The notes: generated from the letters alone by a model not told the origin. A DNA stretch of 64,000 nucleotides from an uncultured Aquimarina sp. (GCA_947498775.1 CANMLL010000020.1:44867-108866); one strand, 5' to 3'; shown: positions 41,127-50,998, counted from the first letter of the stretch. Numbers and translations are program-made.

Positions 41127-43163
41127 TTATAGTATCGATAGAGTTTCAATCTGAGCTCTCAAAAATTCTGAAGAGGTTACGTATTTATTATCCTGATCTG
41201 AGTTGACAACCCTAGCTTTTACCGTATCGTCCAACTGAAGCTGAATCATCCTCCTTATTTTTAAGAATACATCTTGATCTAGTATTGGAGTGATAACTTC
41301 GATTCTGTGATCAAGGTTTCGGGTCATCCAATCGGCAGAACCCATTAACATTTTTTCATCCCCTGCATTGGCAAAAATATAAACTCTTCCGTGCTCTAAG
41401 AAGCGATCAACGATACTGGTAATATATATGTTTTCGCTTTGCCCTTCAATTCCGGGGACTAAACAACAAATGCCTCTAACCAGAAGTCGTATATGCACCC
41501 CGGCATTACTGGCATCATAAAGTAAATCAATCATTTCATGATCTTGAAGACTATTTAATTTCAGAATGATGTAGGCTTCCTTTCCGTTTTTTGCATGCTC
41601 AATTTCAGTCTTGATTAATTTTTCGAAAGTATGTCTAGTGCTAAAAGGAGAAACCAACAATTTTTTGGTTTTAGGAATAATAATATTTCCTTCCAAAAGT
41701 TGGAAAACCTGATTTAACTCGGAAGTTATTTTTTTATTAGCTGTCATTAACCCAAAATCAGTATATATCCGGGCAGTCTTTTCATTAAAGTTCCCGGTAC
41801 TAATGTAGCCATAGTGTTTGGGTTTTTCATTTTCGTTACGCTCGATCAATAATATCTTAGAGTGTACTTTAATACCAGGATAGCTATACATAACTTTTGC
41901 CCCATGTTCTTCTAAAATTTTGCCCCAGCGTATATTATTCTCTTCATCGAATCTTGCTTTGGTTTCAATAAAGACAAAAACCTCTTTTCCATTTTTTGTG
42001 GCATTTAATAACGCTTCTGCTAATCCGGATTTTATCGCAACGCGATAAAGAGTGACTTTAATTTTGGTGACATTCTCATCTTCTGATGCTTGTTCGGCTA
42101 AGCGAAGCACATCATCAAAAGATTCGTAAGGATAATACAGTAAGCGATCTTTTTGAGTAATTGCATCAAAGATATTTTTGAACTTTTGAAGTTCAGGATG
42201 ATGAGTAGGTTGTATTGCGTCCTCTGATAGTTGTTTATTGGTTGGATTAGGGAAACTAAAAAAATCTTTAAAGTTGTGATGTCTTCCTCCGTATAAAACA
42301 TCTGTTTCATTTACATCTAGTATCTTTTTGATGCTTTCCAATAATTCTGAAGGCATTGTTTTATCAATTAGAAATCTAGTAACTTGTCCGGTGTTTCTAT
42401 TCCCCAAAGAGTCTTTGATTTTGGTAAGTAAATGACCGGAATACTCGTTGTCTATGTACAATTCTGCATCTCGTGAAATTTTTATAGCATAAAATTCTGA
42501 GTTCTTTTCTTCGGAATAAAGCGAGCTGAGAATATGCTTTAGGATATCATCAACAAAAGTGATATAAAAAGTACTGTTTTCTGAAGGAAATACAACAAAC
42601 CTAGCAGTATCCGAAGGAATTTTGACAATAATCAATTCTGTTTCATTCAGCTGTGCTGTAAGATAAAGTTGTTCGTTCTCAATGAAAATAGATTCATTGC
42701 CTGATTTCTTACTGATGTTAATAGTAAGTTTATTTTTTATATGTTCTTCATAATAAGCTTTGGCGTACTTCTTTTGAGATTCTGAAAAATCTTCGCAAGA
42801 GATTAATTGAATCCCTTCATTTTTAAGTTTAGGTAGAATTTGATTGGTAAAAAGAGCTCCAAATTCTTCTTGCTGAAGGTGAACCTGTTTTTTGATTTGT
42901 TTTAGGAGCTTGTTGGGTTTGGTGATTAATTTTTTACGTAATGGTTTATCCAGGTTTGTAATCTTTCTGATGTCCGATACACGTACTTTAAAAAACTCGT
43001 CGAGGTTAGAAGAAAATATGGCCAAAAACTTGATACGGTCATAAAGTAGGTTATTCTGATCAGCGACTTCTTGTAATACTCTATGATTAAATTGTAACCA
43101 GGACAAATCTCTGTTGTAATATTTTTTGGATATTAAGGCCATACTTTTTTCATTTGTGTCCAA
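41127..43163 (-). CDS. ppk1: Polyphosphate kinase 1
   Basis: The 678-residue enzyme makes inorganic polyphosphate from ATP. The N-terminal domain has YYNRDLSWLQFNHRVLQE, and the catalytic domains contain YPYESFDDVLRLAEQA, the phosphorylated His region GIKVHSKILLIER (about residue 430) and YGYISTGNFNEKTARIYTDF. The second Met (start at 43142, MALISKKYY) is as likely a start as the one given. No ppx gene is next to it. Confidence 0.95.
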   Translation of the reverse strand: MDTNEKSMALISKKYYNRDLSWLQFNHRVLQEVADQNNLLYDRIKFLAIFSSNLDEFFKVRVSDIRKITNLDKPLRKKLITKPNKLLKQIKKQVHLQQEEFGALFTNQILPKLKNEGIQLISCEDFSESQKKYAKAYYEEHIKNKLTINISKKSGNESIFIENEQLYLTAQLNETELIIVKIPSDTARFVVFPSENSTFYITFVDDILKHILSSLYSEEKNSEFYAIKISRDAELYIDNEYSGHLLTKIKDSLGNRNTGQVTRFLIDKTMPSELLESIKKILDVNETDVLYGGRHHNFKDFFSFPNPTNKQLSEDAIQPTHHPELQKFKNIFDAITQKDRLLYYPYESFDDVLRLAEQASEDENVTKIKVTLYRVAIKSGLAEALLNATKNGKEVFVFIETKARFDEENNIRWGKILEEHGAKVMYSYPGIKVHSKILLIERNENEKPKHYGYISTGNFNEKTARIYTDFGLMTANKKITSELNQVFQLLEGNIIIPKTKKLLVSPFSTRHTFEKLIKTEIEHAKNGKEAYIILKLNSLQDHEMIDLLYDASNAGVHIRLLVRGICCLVPGIEGQSENIYITSIVDRFLEHGRVYIFANAGDEKMLMGSADWMTRNLDHRIEVITPILDQDVFLKIRRMIQLQLDDTVKARVVNSDQDNKYVTSSEFLRAQIETLSIL

Positions 43164-43304
43164 AATATCAGTTTAGACAAAATTGAACGTTAGCTTTGAG
43201 TTATGTTTATGTAAAAATGAAACATTTTTTGCATGGTAACATATTTACGGATAGAACTTCTTTACTAATTTTCCTATACCAAGTCCTTCCAATCTCCATA
43301 ATTC

Positions 43305-44054
43305 TCAGTTTATGTAGGCAGAAAGTGCTTCATTAAAAAACAAAACTCCATTTGCTTGATCAATTCCAGAAATAGGAAGAATAGCTCCTTTAAAACTTTC
43401 ATTATACCATTTTCCATGGGTCAAAGAATTAAATCCAGAAGTGTCCACTCCATCATGACCGTGATACCCAGTAATGTATAAATAGTAATCTTTAATCATA
43501 GAATCCGGTATCGCCATGCCTAGTCCAATCGAAAGTCCTGACTCCCCATTAAGCACGACAAATGCTCCAGTATCAAAATGATGTGGCCAAATTCTGATAT
43601 CTGATTCTAATTTGTGATCTTTCAAAAAGGTTTCTAAGGTATTTTGTGCTAAGATCCTAAAGCTTGTTAATTGTTTTAATGTATTACTATCGGTCAATTT
43701 AAATTCAAAATCATTTGTGATGGCCTCATAGGGCAAATCGTAATGAAGACTATATCGATATGGTTTTTTTATATTAGCCTCTTCTGCTGTGGTTTTAATC
43801 CATTTTAAAATTTCTGCATGTGTAGTGTTGTCTAACCGCAAAGAACTTTTAGAATTTTTAGAGTTCCACTCTAGGGTAAATCGATGATAATTAAGAGAAA
43901 GTGTGTCGCCATTGTCATTTAAGGGGTGTGTTGACAAATTACCGTCGTTTACAGAAAATCCAAGATTAGTGTGGCTGTCATCTTCTTTTTTTTCTAGAAA
44001 ACTAATTCCGGCAGCGGCGAGGTATTGTGCTGCTAAGTGCATTTGAGTTGTCAT
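43305..44054 (-). CDS. Conserved hypothetical protein
   Basis: I do not recognise this 249-residue protein. It has no signal peptide or membrane helix. A patch, SDIRIWPHHFDTGAFVVLNG, with clustered His, Asp and Trp, and YLYITGYHGHDGVDTSGF could form a metal or ligand site. It is the last of three closely spaced minus-strand genes (gaps of 40 and 47 bases), after a small outer-membrane-like protein and a flavodoxin-fold reductase. Confidence 0.7.
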   Translation of the reverse strand: MTTQMHLAAQYLAAAGISFLEKKEDDSHTNLGFSVNDGNLSTHPLNDNGDTLSLNYHRFTLEWNSKNSKSSLRLDNTTHAEILKWIKTTAEEANIKKPYRYSLHYDLPYEAITNDFEFKLTDSNTLKQLTSFRILAQNTLETFLKDHKLESDIRIWPHHFDTGAFVVLNGESGLSIGLGMAIPDSMIKDYYLYITGYHGHDGVDTSGFNSLTHGKWYNESFKGAILPISGIDQANGVLFFNEALSAYIN

Positions 44055-44101
44055 TTGTTATTGGTTTATTAATGAATATTTTGACGTGTGATTTATTAAA
44101 A

Positions 44102-44635
44102 TTAAGGTTCGTGTTCTTGTTTTTTAGGTTTTTTGGAAATTGAAAAAATTACACCTGCAGAAATGAATTCATCATTGAGTTTGCCTGCAACTCCTTTGAA
44201 TTCGAAAAAAGCAAATAATTTACCTAAGTTGTAATGTGCTCCAAAACCATAGTTCCAACCAAATTCATCTTCTTTTTTATTTTGAGAAGTCTCTTCAATG
44301 AAGCGCTCTTTTTCAATGCTGTAATTCAATCCTGTAAGGGGGTAGATTCCTAGTTTGTGTGTTAGTTCAAAGATATAATGTGCATTCAGGTTGAGCTCTG
44401 CAACTGTAAGTTCATATTCTTCATCGATTTCCTGATAAGGGAAAAACGTTACTTCAGGCCCAAAACAAAAATGATCATTTGGGCCATAATATAACCTACT
44501 ATTAACTCCAAAAAGCTGTTCATTCATTTCTAAGGAAGGAGCTATTCCTATCATCCACCCTTGTTGAGCTTGAATATTCGCCTGAAATAATATAAATACT
44601 AACCAAAGTTTAGTGATTGTAAAAGAAGTTCTCAT
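44102..44635 (-). CDS. Small outer-membrane beta-barrel-like protein
   Basis: The 177-residue protein has a signal peptide (ending near NIQAQQG) and then alternating hydrophobic strands with aromatic ends (LYYGPNDHFCFGPEVTFFPY, LNLNAHYIFELTHKLGIYPL), the look of an 8-strand barrel. No specific family is recognised. It shares an apparent operon with the reductase gene upstream. Confidence 0.65.
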   Translation of the reverse strand: MRTSFTITKLWLVFILFQANIQAQQGWMIGIAPSLEMNEQLFGVNSRLYYGPNDHFCFGPEVTFFPYQEIDEEYELTVAELNLNAHYIFELTHKLGIYPLTGLNYSIEKERFIEETSQNKKEDEFGWNYGFGAHYNLGKLFAFFEFKGVAGKLNDEFISAGVIFSISKKPKKQEHEP

Positions 44636-44675
44636 AATTAATGCCTTTAGTCTAGTATCTGTAAATTAGATCCAA

Positions 44676-45434
44676 TTATCTTTTATGTTCTGGACTATCA
44701 AATCCAGCCTTACAACCGGCTTCCCATTCATCTGGCTGATTTCCATGTGCTGGGATTCCTCCCTGATCCTTTAACATTCCTGCTAAATGCATGCAATTCC
44801 AGGCAAGAAATGTAGTATTTCTATTGGTAAAATCATTTTCTGGTCCGCCAGAGCCTTCATCTCTATAAGAAGGTCCAGGTCCGGCTTCTCCCATCCATCC
44901 TGCGTCTGCTTGAGGTGGTACTGTGTACCCAATATGAGAAAGTGAAAAAAGAATATTCATCGCGCAGTGTTTTACACCATCTTCGTTTCCTGTGATGAGC
45001 GTTGCTCCTACTTTTCCATAATCTCTGTATTGTCCCTTTGTATTAAATTGATGCGTGTAGCCATACATTCGTTCAAGTACTCGATTACAAACTGATGATT
45101 TCTCTCCTAACCAAACTGAAGTACATAGCACCAATATATCACATGCATCTACTTCTTTTTGAAGCATTGGCCAATCGTCTTTTTCCCATTCTGGTGTTTT
45201 TGACATATCAAGCCCTAATCCTGCAGGGATTACATAATCTACAGGTCTAATCACTTTGGTCGTTGCCCCATTGGCTTCAAAGATTTTTTTGGCGACCTCG
45301 ATAAGCCCTTCTGTATGAGATAATACTGGAGTTCTGTTAAGGGTACAGTTTAGAAACAAAACTTTGAGGTCATCATATTTTGCGGGAGCACTAGAACATT
45401 GGCTTTCAGTTAATTTTTTTAATTGTTGTGACAT
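44676..45434 (-). CDS. Flavodoxin-fold NAD(P)H-dependent oxidoreductase
   Basis: The 252-residue protein has the FMN-reductase pattern: KVLFLNCTLNRTPVLSHTEG near residue 24 (phosphate loop), then CDILVLCTSVWLGEKSSVCN for the second flavin contact, and KVGATLITGNEDGVKH. It should reduce quinones, azo compounds or another small substrate with FMN; the substrate is not predictable. It is first in a three-gene unit. Confidence 0.85.
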   Translation of the reverse strand: MSQQLKKLTESQCSSAPAKYDDLKVLFLNCTLNRTPVLSHTEGLIEVAKKIFEANGATTKVIRPVDYVIPAGLGLDMSKTPEWEKDDWPMLQKEVDACDILVLCTSVWLGEKSSVCNRVLERMYGYTHQFNTKGQYRDYGKVGATLITGNEDGVKHCAMNILFSLSHIGYTVPPQADAGWMGEAGPGPSYRDEGSGGPENDFTNRNTTFLAWNCMHLAGMLKDQGGIPAHGNQPDEWEAGCKAGFDSPEHKR

Positions 45435-45501
45435 GTGTGAATGTTTTTAGAATGAAACGTTATTTCAAGAATTAGTTACTATTTCTTTGTCTTATGCATT
45501 A

Positions 45502-48500
45502 TTAAAAAGCAAATCCAACCGTGAAAATGATACGGCCACTGTCTTCACTGCCATAGAATCCTATATTGGCCGAAAAAGTGTCCAGTCCACTAACCCAAAA
45601 TGATCCTCCTACCGAAGTATGCCATTGATTAGAATCATCATCGGTAATCCATACTCTTCCGTAATCAAATCCGCCCGTAATACCATATTTTAAAGGGATA
45701 AAACTGGTTTTGAATTTTCCTAAAAGAAGGCGAAGATCAATATTTTGATATGCCGAATATTTTCCGGTGAACCGTTCATTTCTAAAACCCCGTAATCCAT
45801 TATTCCCTCCTATTTGCGCCCCATGATAAAACTCAAAATCATCTCCCAAAATAGCTTCTCCTCCTATTTTTGTAGCAAAAACAAGATTTCCGATTTTATC
45901 AAGTCGATGATCTATAGAAAAATAAGGTTCTACATAAGCAAAACTATTTTGATTGTCTCCGCCATCTATATTGGTTTTATAACCGCCTGCAATGCCTGTA
46001 TTTAAGGCGAAGGTTGGGAAAGCAAGATCGTTTTTGTTTTCGAAATGATAATGTACCTCGGCTCCTGCATAGTTCTGTTTTTCAAATACATCATTATCGG
46101 CCGGAATAGCATTAATAAATCTTCCAGAAGTGTTTTCTACTTCAAAAGATTCGAATATAGGTTTAACATAGAAATTTCCTCCATCACGTCCTCTCCAGAT
46201 AAGGGAGATTGCTGTGCTGAGTTTTTCAATTCGGGTTCTGTTAAAGTCAAAATCTACATCATCTCGATCGTATGCTGTTTCGTTTCCAAAGCCGAAGAAG
46301 TTGATAGCAAATGTGGGGCTGTTGTATTTTATTTCTACACCAAAATTCCAGTTTTGGAAAATATTCGAAAATTCACCAGAATAGGAGACATCAAAACCAC
46401 CAGAACCGGTATAATAGGATGCTCCTAAAGAATGTTTGTGAGTAAAAGGATTTCGTTGTAATCCATACTGCGTAAAAGTATTAAGAACTCCCGCTCGAAG
46501 ACCATCATCTGGATTAAAAGCAATTAATGGAAGTAATTGATTTACATGGTATCTTCGTTTTTTATAATCGTAATTGTTGATCTCATAAGAATCCACTAAC
46601 CAATTTCTGGATTTCTTATTTACAATAGTATTATTCCTTGATTTATAATCATAGAGTTTAACCTTTTTGGCGTTCTTGAAATCGTAGGTGTCATTTTTAC
46701 GACCTCCCATAATTCGAGTCATGATAGGATGATCACCATTACCTTCGACAACAAATGAATCATTACCGTCTAATCCATAAAGCCATATTTCTTTGGTTTC
46801 TTCAGATGTAAATGTTCGATTGAAGATACCTAGATCTTTTCTTTGGATATCCACCGAAGTTTTACCATTAGGAAGCCTTTTTATTAAAAAATTATCATCT
46901 TTTTGAGTTCCTGCAATTACTTCAAATTTGTGGATATATAGATAATATCTTCGAGCGATATCTTTTAGATTTTGGCGCCTTCCTTTTAATTTAGATTTAA
47001 TTTCTTCAATGGTATTTCCTTTAACTTCATTAGGAATCACTTCAAAAGCTTTTTCAATAATTTCATCTGTAAGATTGGTTTGAATGTAATTTACTTGTTT
47101 TTCCCATTCTGTCCAATCCGATTGATTTATAAACGTAAGATCCAGCGGGTAGGGCTCGAAATTGAACCATTTGGTGTTCGGAAGTTCTTCGTCAAAAGAT
47201 TGCATCATTCTTATAAAAGGTACAGCAAATCGTAAAAAGGAAAGTATACTACCGTCGAATACCGAAAAAGCTTGATCTCTATCTCGTGGGATAGGTTTGC
47301 ATAGCGCGGTCCCGTTTTCTTTCTCGAACCGAGCCCAGCGCCATTGATCTTCATGGCGATCCCAGTCCCCAATCAACATATCAAACAACCTTGCTCGGAT
47401 ATATGAAGGTTCATCGACAATAGATTTGCCGGTTTTTCGAATTTCTTGCAAAACATCATCAGTACTTAGGATGTCTTTGGGTTTTCCAAAACTGGCTAAG
47501 TCACTATGTTTGGATTCTACTCGTTCTTCAATCATGTATAACTCGTCTCCATACTCATCGTTAAATATTCCCAGAGTTTCTTGCTTAGGCACATAATATA
47601 GAACAGGATTTGTATGATAGACATCTGCCGCATCTGCCAAGGTACTTACTGCAAAAGCGGTGTAGGGGTGCGCTGTAGTATAAAAATCCAGTAAAAATCG
47701 ATCTGCGAAGCTATCTTGTAGATCTTCTTCTATATATTTATCTTGAAATGCAGTAGCCTGTAAAAACTTAATAGCACTTTTTCTAAGTGCCCGCATCACA
47801 TATTGTTTCCCAGTTTTATCTTCTAGGCGTAACGATTTGGATTGGTGCCCACCGCCGCGTTGTATAGGTGTTAAACCTCCTAGAAGAGTATCAAGAAATA
47901 CCACAGGGGCATTTATTTGTGTACTATAGTATTTTCGATAATGATCACCCCATAAACCGCGATAGAGTTTTCCTTTTGTGGTTTCCTCGCTTGTATAGAC
48001 CGAAGCTTTTTGTAAGATCCCAAAACTACTTTTGGCTTTGAAACTGTATGTTATATTAGGGATTTCTCCTGCTAATACAGTTTTGGAAAAGATAGGTGAA
48101 GCGTTTTCAATATCAAAATATTCAATTAGAGCTTTTCCGTTACTGTAAATATCTAATTTGGCGTATCCATTTTTTATAGAGCCAAATTCATTAGGGTCAC
48201 TATGTATAGTTTTTTCTGTTTGACCAACCGATCCACTTATAATCTGTGGAATTCCATATTTGTTAAGGTATTGAAGGTTTTTGTCTCTTCCGGAAACAAA
48301 AATGGTATTTTCTTTTTGTCGAGTAAGAGTAATGAGTTTATTTCTTAGGATCGTATATTGTTTGTTCTGAAAATCTTGAATAGATGTACCTCCCGTTCTG
48401 GCAATAAGCCCAGTTTTGGTATTTGAGAAAACAGGATGATGCATAGCAACAATTTTAATTTTGTCCTGGTTCTTTTTTAGAAGGCTTTCATACTCTTGAA

Positions 48501-49026
48501 AAAACTGAGTTCTATTTTGGATATCGCAGTCATCGTTAATGTAAATGTTTTTATCCCAATCTTCTAAAAACCATTGAGAATCTATAGCGATTAATACTAC
48601 ATTTTCTGAGATGTCTTTTTTCTTAATAGGGCAGCCATCATCGGGATAATATTTGGCACGACTATTCTCTTGAATAAATTTTTCAATTCTTTTTACATTT
48701 TTATAGCCCGATACCTTCCATTCATTTTTACCCGGTGTAAAAATAATTTCTCCATTAAAATCTGATATAGCATCAATTTGCATACCTAATGAAGTTTTTG
48801 ATGCTTTGTTTTTAATACTATTGGCCCCAATAGTATTTCCTACAATTAAAAGTGTAGCATTTTTGGAAGCTATTGAAGCAGATTGTATCTTTTCTAAGAT
48901 ATCTAACCCTACATTTTCATTAGTATTGGCAGTTATAAAAATAGAGGTCTCTATTTCCTGGGAGTAAAGAAATCGAGAAGAAAAAATAATGAGTAGTAAG
49001 AGGAGTTTTAATTGTGTGAGTTTCAT
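45502..49026 (-). CDS. Giant outer-membrane protein: degenerate metallophosphoesterase-like domain plus BamA-type surface-antigen barrel
   Basis: The 1174-residue protein has a signal peptide, a calcineurin-like N-terminal half (about 25-320), a middle region (about 360-800, GGGHQSKSLRLEDKTGKQYV and RARLFDMLIGDWDRHEDQWR) and a C-terminal 16-strand-type barrel ending IIFTVGFAF. In homologues I recall GDNIYP, PGNHDW and GHxH motifs. Here they read VGNTIGAN, PGKNEW and SGRDKNLQ, so most metal ligands are absent, while AMHHPVFS remains. It probably folds like the family but is not a phosphatase. It follows the Crp gene by 15 bases. Confidence 0.8.
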   Translation of the reverse strand: MKLTQLKLLLLLIIFSSRFLYSQEIETSIFITANTNENVGLDILEKIQSASIASKNATLLIVGNTIGANSIKNKASKTSLGMQIDAISDFNGEIIFTPGKNEWKVSGYKNVKRIEKFIQENSRAKYYPDDGCPIKKKDISENVVLIAIDSQWFLEDWDKNIYINDDCDIQNRTQFFQEYESLLKKNQDKIKIVAMHHPVFSNTKTGLIARTGGTSIQDFQNKQYTILRNKLITLTRQKENTIFVSGRDKNLQYLNKYGIPQIISGSVGQTEKTIHSDPNEFGSIKNGYAKLDIYSNGKALIEYFDIENASPIFSKTVLAGEIPNITYSFKAKSSFGILQKASVYTSEETTKGKLYRGLWGDHYRKYYSTQINAPVVFLDTLLGGLTPIQRGGGHQSKSLRLEDKTGKQYVMRALRKSAIKFLQATAFQDKYIEEDLQDSFADRFLLDFYTTAHPYTAFAVSTLADAADVYHTNPVLYYVPKQETLGIFNDEYGDELYMIEERVESKHSDLASFGKPKDILSTDDVLQEIRKTGKSIVDEPSYIRARLFDMLIGDWDRHEDQWRWARFEKENGTALCKPIPRDRDQAFSVFDGSILSFLRFAVPFIRMMQSFDEELPNTKWFNFEPYPLDLTFINQSDWTEWEKQVNYIQTNLTDEIIEKAFEVIPNEVKGNTIEEIKSKLKGRRQNLKDIARRYYLYIHKFEVIAGTQKDDNFLIKRLPNGKTSVDIQRKDLGIFNRTFTSEETKEIWLYGLDGNDSFVVEGNGDHPIMTRIMGGRKNDTYDFKNAKKVKLYDYKSRNNTIVNKKSRNWLVDSYEINNYDYKKRRYHVNQLLPLIAFNPDDGLRAGVLNTFTQYGLQRNPFTHKHSLGASYYTGSGGFDVSYSGEFSNIFQNWNFGVEIKYNSPTFAINFFGFGNETAYDRDDVDFDFNRTRIEKLSTAISLIWRGRDGGNFYVKPIFESFEVENTSGRFINAIPADNDVFEKQNYAGAEVHYHFENKNDLAFPTFALNTGIAGGYKTNIDGGDNQNSFAYVEPYFSIDHRLDKIGNLVFATKIGGEAILGDDFEFYHGAQIGGNNGLRGFRNERFTGKYSAYQNIDLRLLLGKFKTSFIPLKYGITGGFDYGRVWITDDDSNQWHTSVGGSFWVSGLDTFSANIGFYGSEDSGRIIFTVGFAF

Positions 49027-49041
49027 ATACGATGGATAAAG

Positions 49042-49737
49042 TCATTCCTTTTTTTGGGGTTTCACAAGATTTAATTTTGGTGTTTTGAGCATTGAAATAT
49101 TTTGTGAGTTATAATCAATCTCTAGATTTTTGCGTAGAAAGCTCATTACATTGCTTACGGTTTGTCGTGATGTATTGGTTAGATTTGCTATATCCTTATG
49201 AGATAATAGATTTTTGGCAACAATTCTATCATTTTCATTTTCGCCAAATTCTTGGATGTAGTCTTTTATAAATTCTGTGATACGTTCTGTACTGCCTTTA
49301 TATAACAAATCCTGTAGTCTTCGCTCTAATTTTTTAATTCGTAAGCCATATACTTTTAGAATACCATTTTTTAAGGACGTATGTTTTTCCATGATCCTTG
49401 CCATTCTATCAGCTTCGATATAACAGATGATACAATCTTCGAGGGCAATAGCTCGTTCTTCAGAAGCTGCCTGGTGATCAAAAAGAGAAAGTTCACCAAA
49501 TATGTTCCCCTTTTTTACTATATATTTTACCGTATTCTGTGGTAGATCTACAATCTTGATAGTTCCTTTCTTAAGAAAAAAAATGCTTTGCTGGTCCTTG
49601 TTAATTAGGGTAATAGTAGTTCCTCTGTCAATATTTTCCATTTCAAGAATCTCGCACATGCGCATCATGGTTATTCTACCTAATTTGTTAAAAAGGTTGA
49701 ACCCTTCCAAAAACCAATATTTGGTATATGTATTCAA
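49042..49737 (-). CDS. Crp/Fnr-family transcriptional regulator
   Basis: The 231-residue protein has a cyclic-nucleotide-binding fold (about 15-130; FFLKKGTIKIVDL, KKGNIFGELSLFD) and a C-terminal winged helix (HKDIANLTNTSRQTVSNVMS). There is no Cys cluster as in Fnr, so it is not an Fe-S sensor of that type. It is 15 bases before the giant outer-membrane protein gene and may control it. Confidence 0.88.
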   Translation of the reverse strand: MNTYTKYWFLEGFNLFNKLGRITMMRMCEILEMENIDRGTTITLINKDQQSIFFLKKGTIKIVDLPQNTVKYIVKKGNIFGELSLFDHQAASEERAIALEDCIICYIEADRMARIMEKHTSLKNGILKVYGLRIKKLERRLQDLLYKGSTERITEFIKDYIQEFGENENDRIVAKNLLSHKDIANLTNTSRQTVSNVMSFLRKNLEIDYNSQNISMLKTPKLNLVKPQKKE

Positions 49738-49961
49738 AGGGGGACGAAGGTTTATTTGTTAGTTCTGTTAAAAATAATGAATTTTAATTATACCCTTTAC
49801 AAATTAATTTTTGAAAGTTACTTTGGACGACAAAAGGATAATTTTGCGTATAATCGATGGAAAGAGCATTATTTTTTTATAACTGATAAATATCATTGTT
49901 TAATGACGATTAGCTAAATACTTTTAGCGTTACAAAGCATGAATCTTTTTTTTCATTTTTA
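49738..49961. other. Intergenic stretch with a possible -7 box
   Basis: No ORF. TAATTTTG at 49839-49846 on the plus strand fits the -7 consensus, but the nearest TTTG words are 13 and 25 bases upstream, outside the usual spacing. If used, it would give a leader of more than 200 bases, including the left inverted repeat, to the gene at 50083. Confidence 0.3.
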
Positions 49962-50055
49962 CTCGATAATCGAGATTTAAATCCTCCGAGGCATGCCTCG
50001 AAATTTAAAATCATTTTCTAAACAATGCCTCGCGGGCTTACCCGAGGTTGTTTAC
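49962..50055 (+). repeat. Left arm of a ~95-base inverted repeat pair
   Basis: The arm runs from ATAATCGAGATTTAAATCCT through GCCTCGAAATTTAAAATCA to CCGAGGTTGTTTAC. It matches the reverse complement of 51501-51599 at roughly 85% of positions, counted by eye. It contains smaller palindromes such as CGAGGCATGCCTCG. Confidence 0.75.
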
Positions 50056-50082
50056 TAATCATTCATTTAAAAAATTAATATC

Positions 50083-50585
50083 ATGAAAAAAATAATTTTA
50101 GGGTTACTTGTTTTTGGATTAACCATCCCATCTATTGCTCAGGATGTAGAGCAGTTAGCCGAAGTATGGATCATAGCTACAAATTATAAATATCTCAGTG
50201 AAACAGATGCTGAAGATGAAGCTCTGCCTGTCGAATTACTTCAGCGTAAGGTAGCTACGTTTGATATCAAAAGTTCAGATATTTATGATGATGAATATGA
50301 TCACTATGAAGTGGCTTTTTATATCCCTGAAGGGAAAATCTTGGCTGCTTATGATAAAGAAGGTAAAGTTTTACGTACTGTAGAAAAATTTAAGAATATA
50401 AAGCTACCTGTAGCGGTATCAAAATCGATACAAAAAAGATTTCCTGGTTGGAGTGTAACCAAAGATGTATACCTGGTTAATTACAATGATAGGAGCGGGA
50501 CTGCAAAAAAATGTATAAGCTTAGATTAGAAAATGGGGATAAGCTCATCAAGGTAAAAACTGATGATGAAGGTAAATTTCTTTAA
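50083..50585 (+). pseudogene. Secreted conserved protein with a frameshift at a seven-A run
   Basis: The open frame encodes 148 residues to a stop at 50529: a signal peptide (to IAQDVE), then EVWIIATNYKYLSE, EVAFYIPEGKILAAYDKEGK and FPGWSVTKDVYLVNYNDRSG. The frame is lost at A-run 50505-50511. Stepping back one base there continues as MYKLRLENGDKLIKVKTDDE GKFL and stops at 50585. That is the C-terminus I recall for this Flavobacteriaceae family (often labelled, without support, as an adenylyltransferase). It is a sequencing error, a real mutation or -1 frameshifting on A AAA AAA. Function unknown. Confidence 0.65.
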
Positions 50586-50597
50586 AATGAAAAGTTT

Positions 50598-50635
50598 AAA
50601 AATGGGCCGCAAAATATTTTGCGGCCCATTTTTTT
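50598..50635. terminator. Bidirectional terminator between the frameshifted gene and ssb
   Basis: AATGGGCCGCAAAAT and its exact inverse form 15-base arms (50601-50630) with A- and T-runs on either side. It can end transcription from both converging genes. Confidence 0.85.
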
Positions 50636-50966
50636 ATTTTCCTAACATGAGTAATTCATTACAAACTACCTCAGTAACGTATCTTTTTTTACCTTCGTTA
50701 TCTTCATAATTTCTTGTCGTTAACTTACCTTCCAAGGCTATTTCTTGACCTTTATTCACGTATTTTTCTATAATGTCTGCGGTTTTACCCCATGCAACAA
50801 TGTTATGCCATTGAGTATCCGTGATCTTATCGCCTGCTTTATTATAATAATAATCGTTTGTTGCGATAGAGAATTTGGCCAATTTTTTACCAGATTCAAG
50901 ATTAACAATTTCAGGTTCTTGTCCTAAGTTTCCAATCAACTGTACTTTGTTTTTAAGCGTGTTCAT
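50634..50966 (-). CDS. ssb: Single-stranded DNA-binding protein, short form
   Basis: The 110-residue protein is one OB fold: NKVQLIGNLGQEPEIVNLES, KLAKFSIATNDYY, TQWHNIVAWGKTADIIEKYV and GQEIALEGKLTTRNYED. It stops at the end of the fold (NELLMLGK) without the acidic tail tip that recruits partners in replicative SSBs. It is therefore likely an accessory SSB. It lies between two long inverted repeat arms. Confidence 0.9.
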   Translation of the reverse strand: MNTLKNKVQLIGNLGQEPEIVNLESGKKLAKFSIATNDYYYNKAGDKITDTQWHNIVAWGKTADIIEKYVNKGQEIALEGKLTTRNYEDNEGKKRYVTEVVCNELLMLGK

Positions 50967-50998
50967 AATTTTAATTTTTCGTGTTAAACAATTGATAC

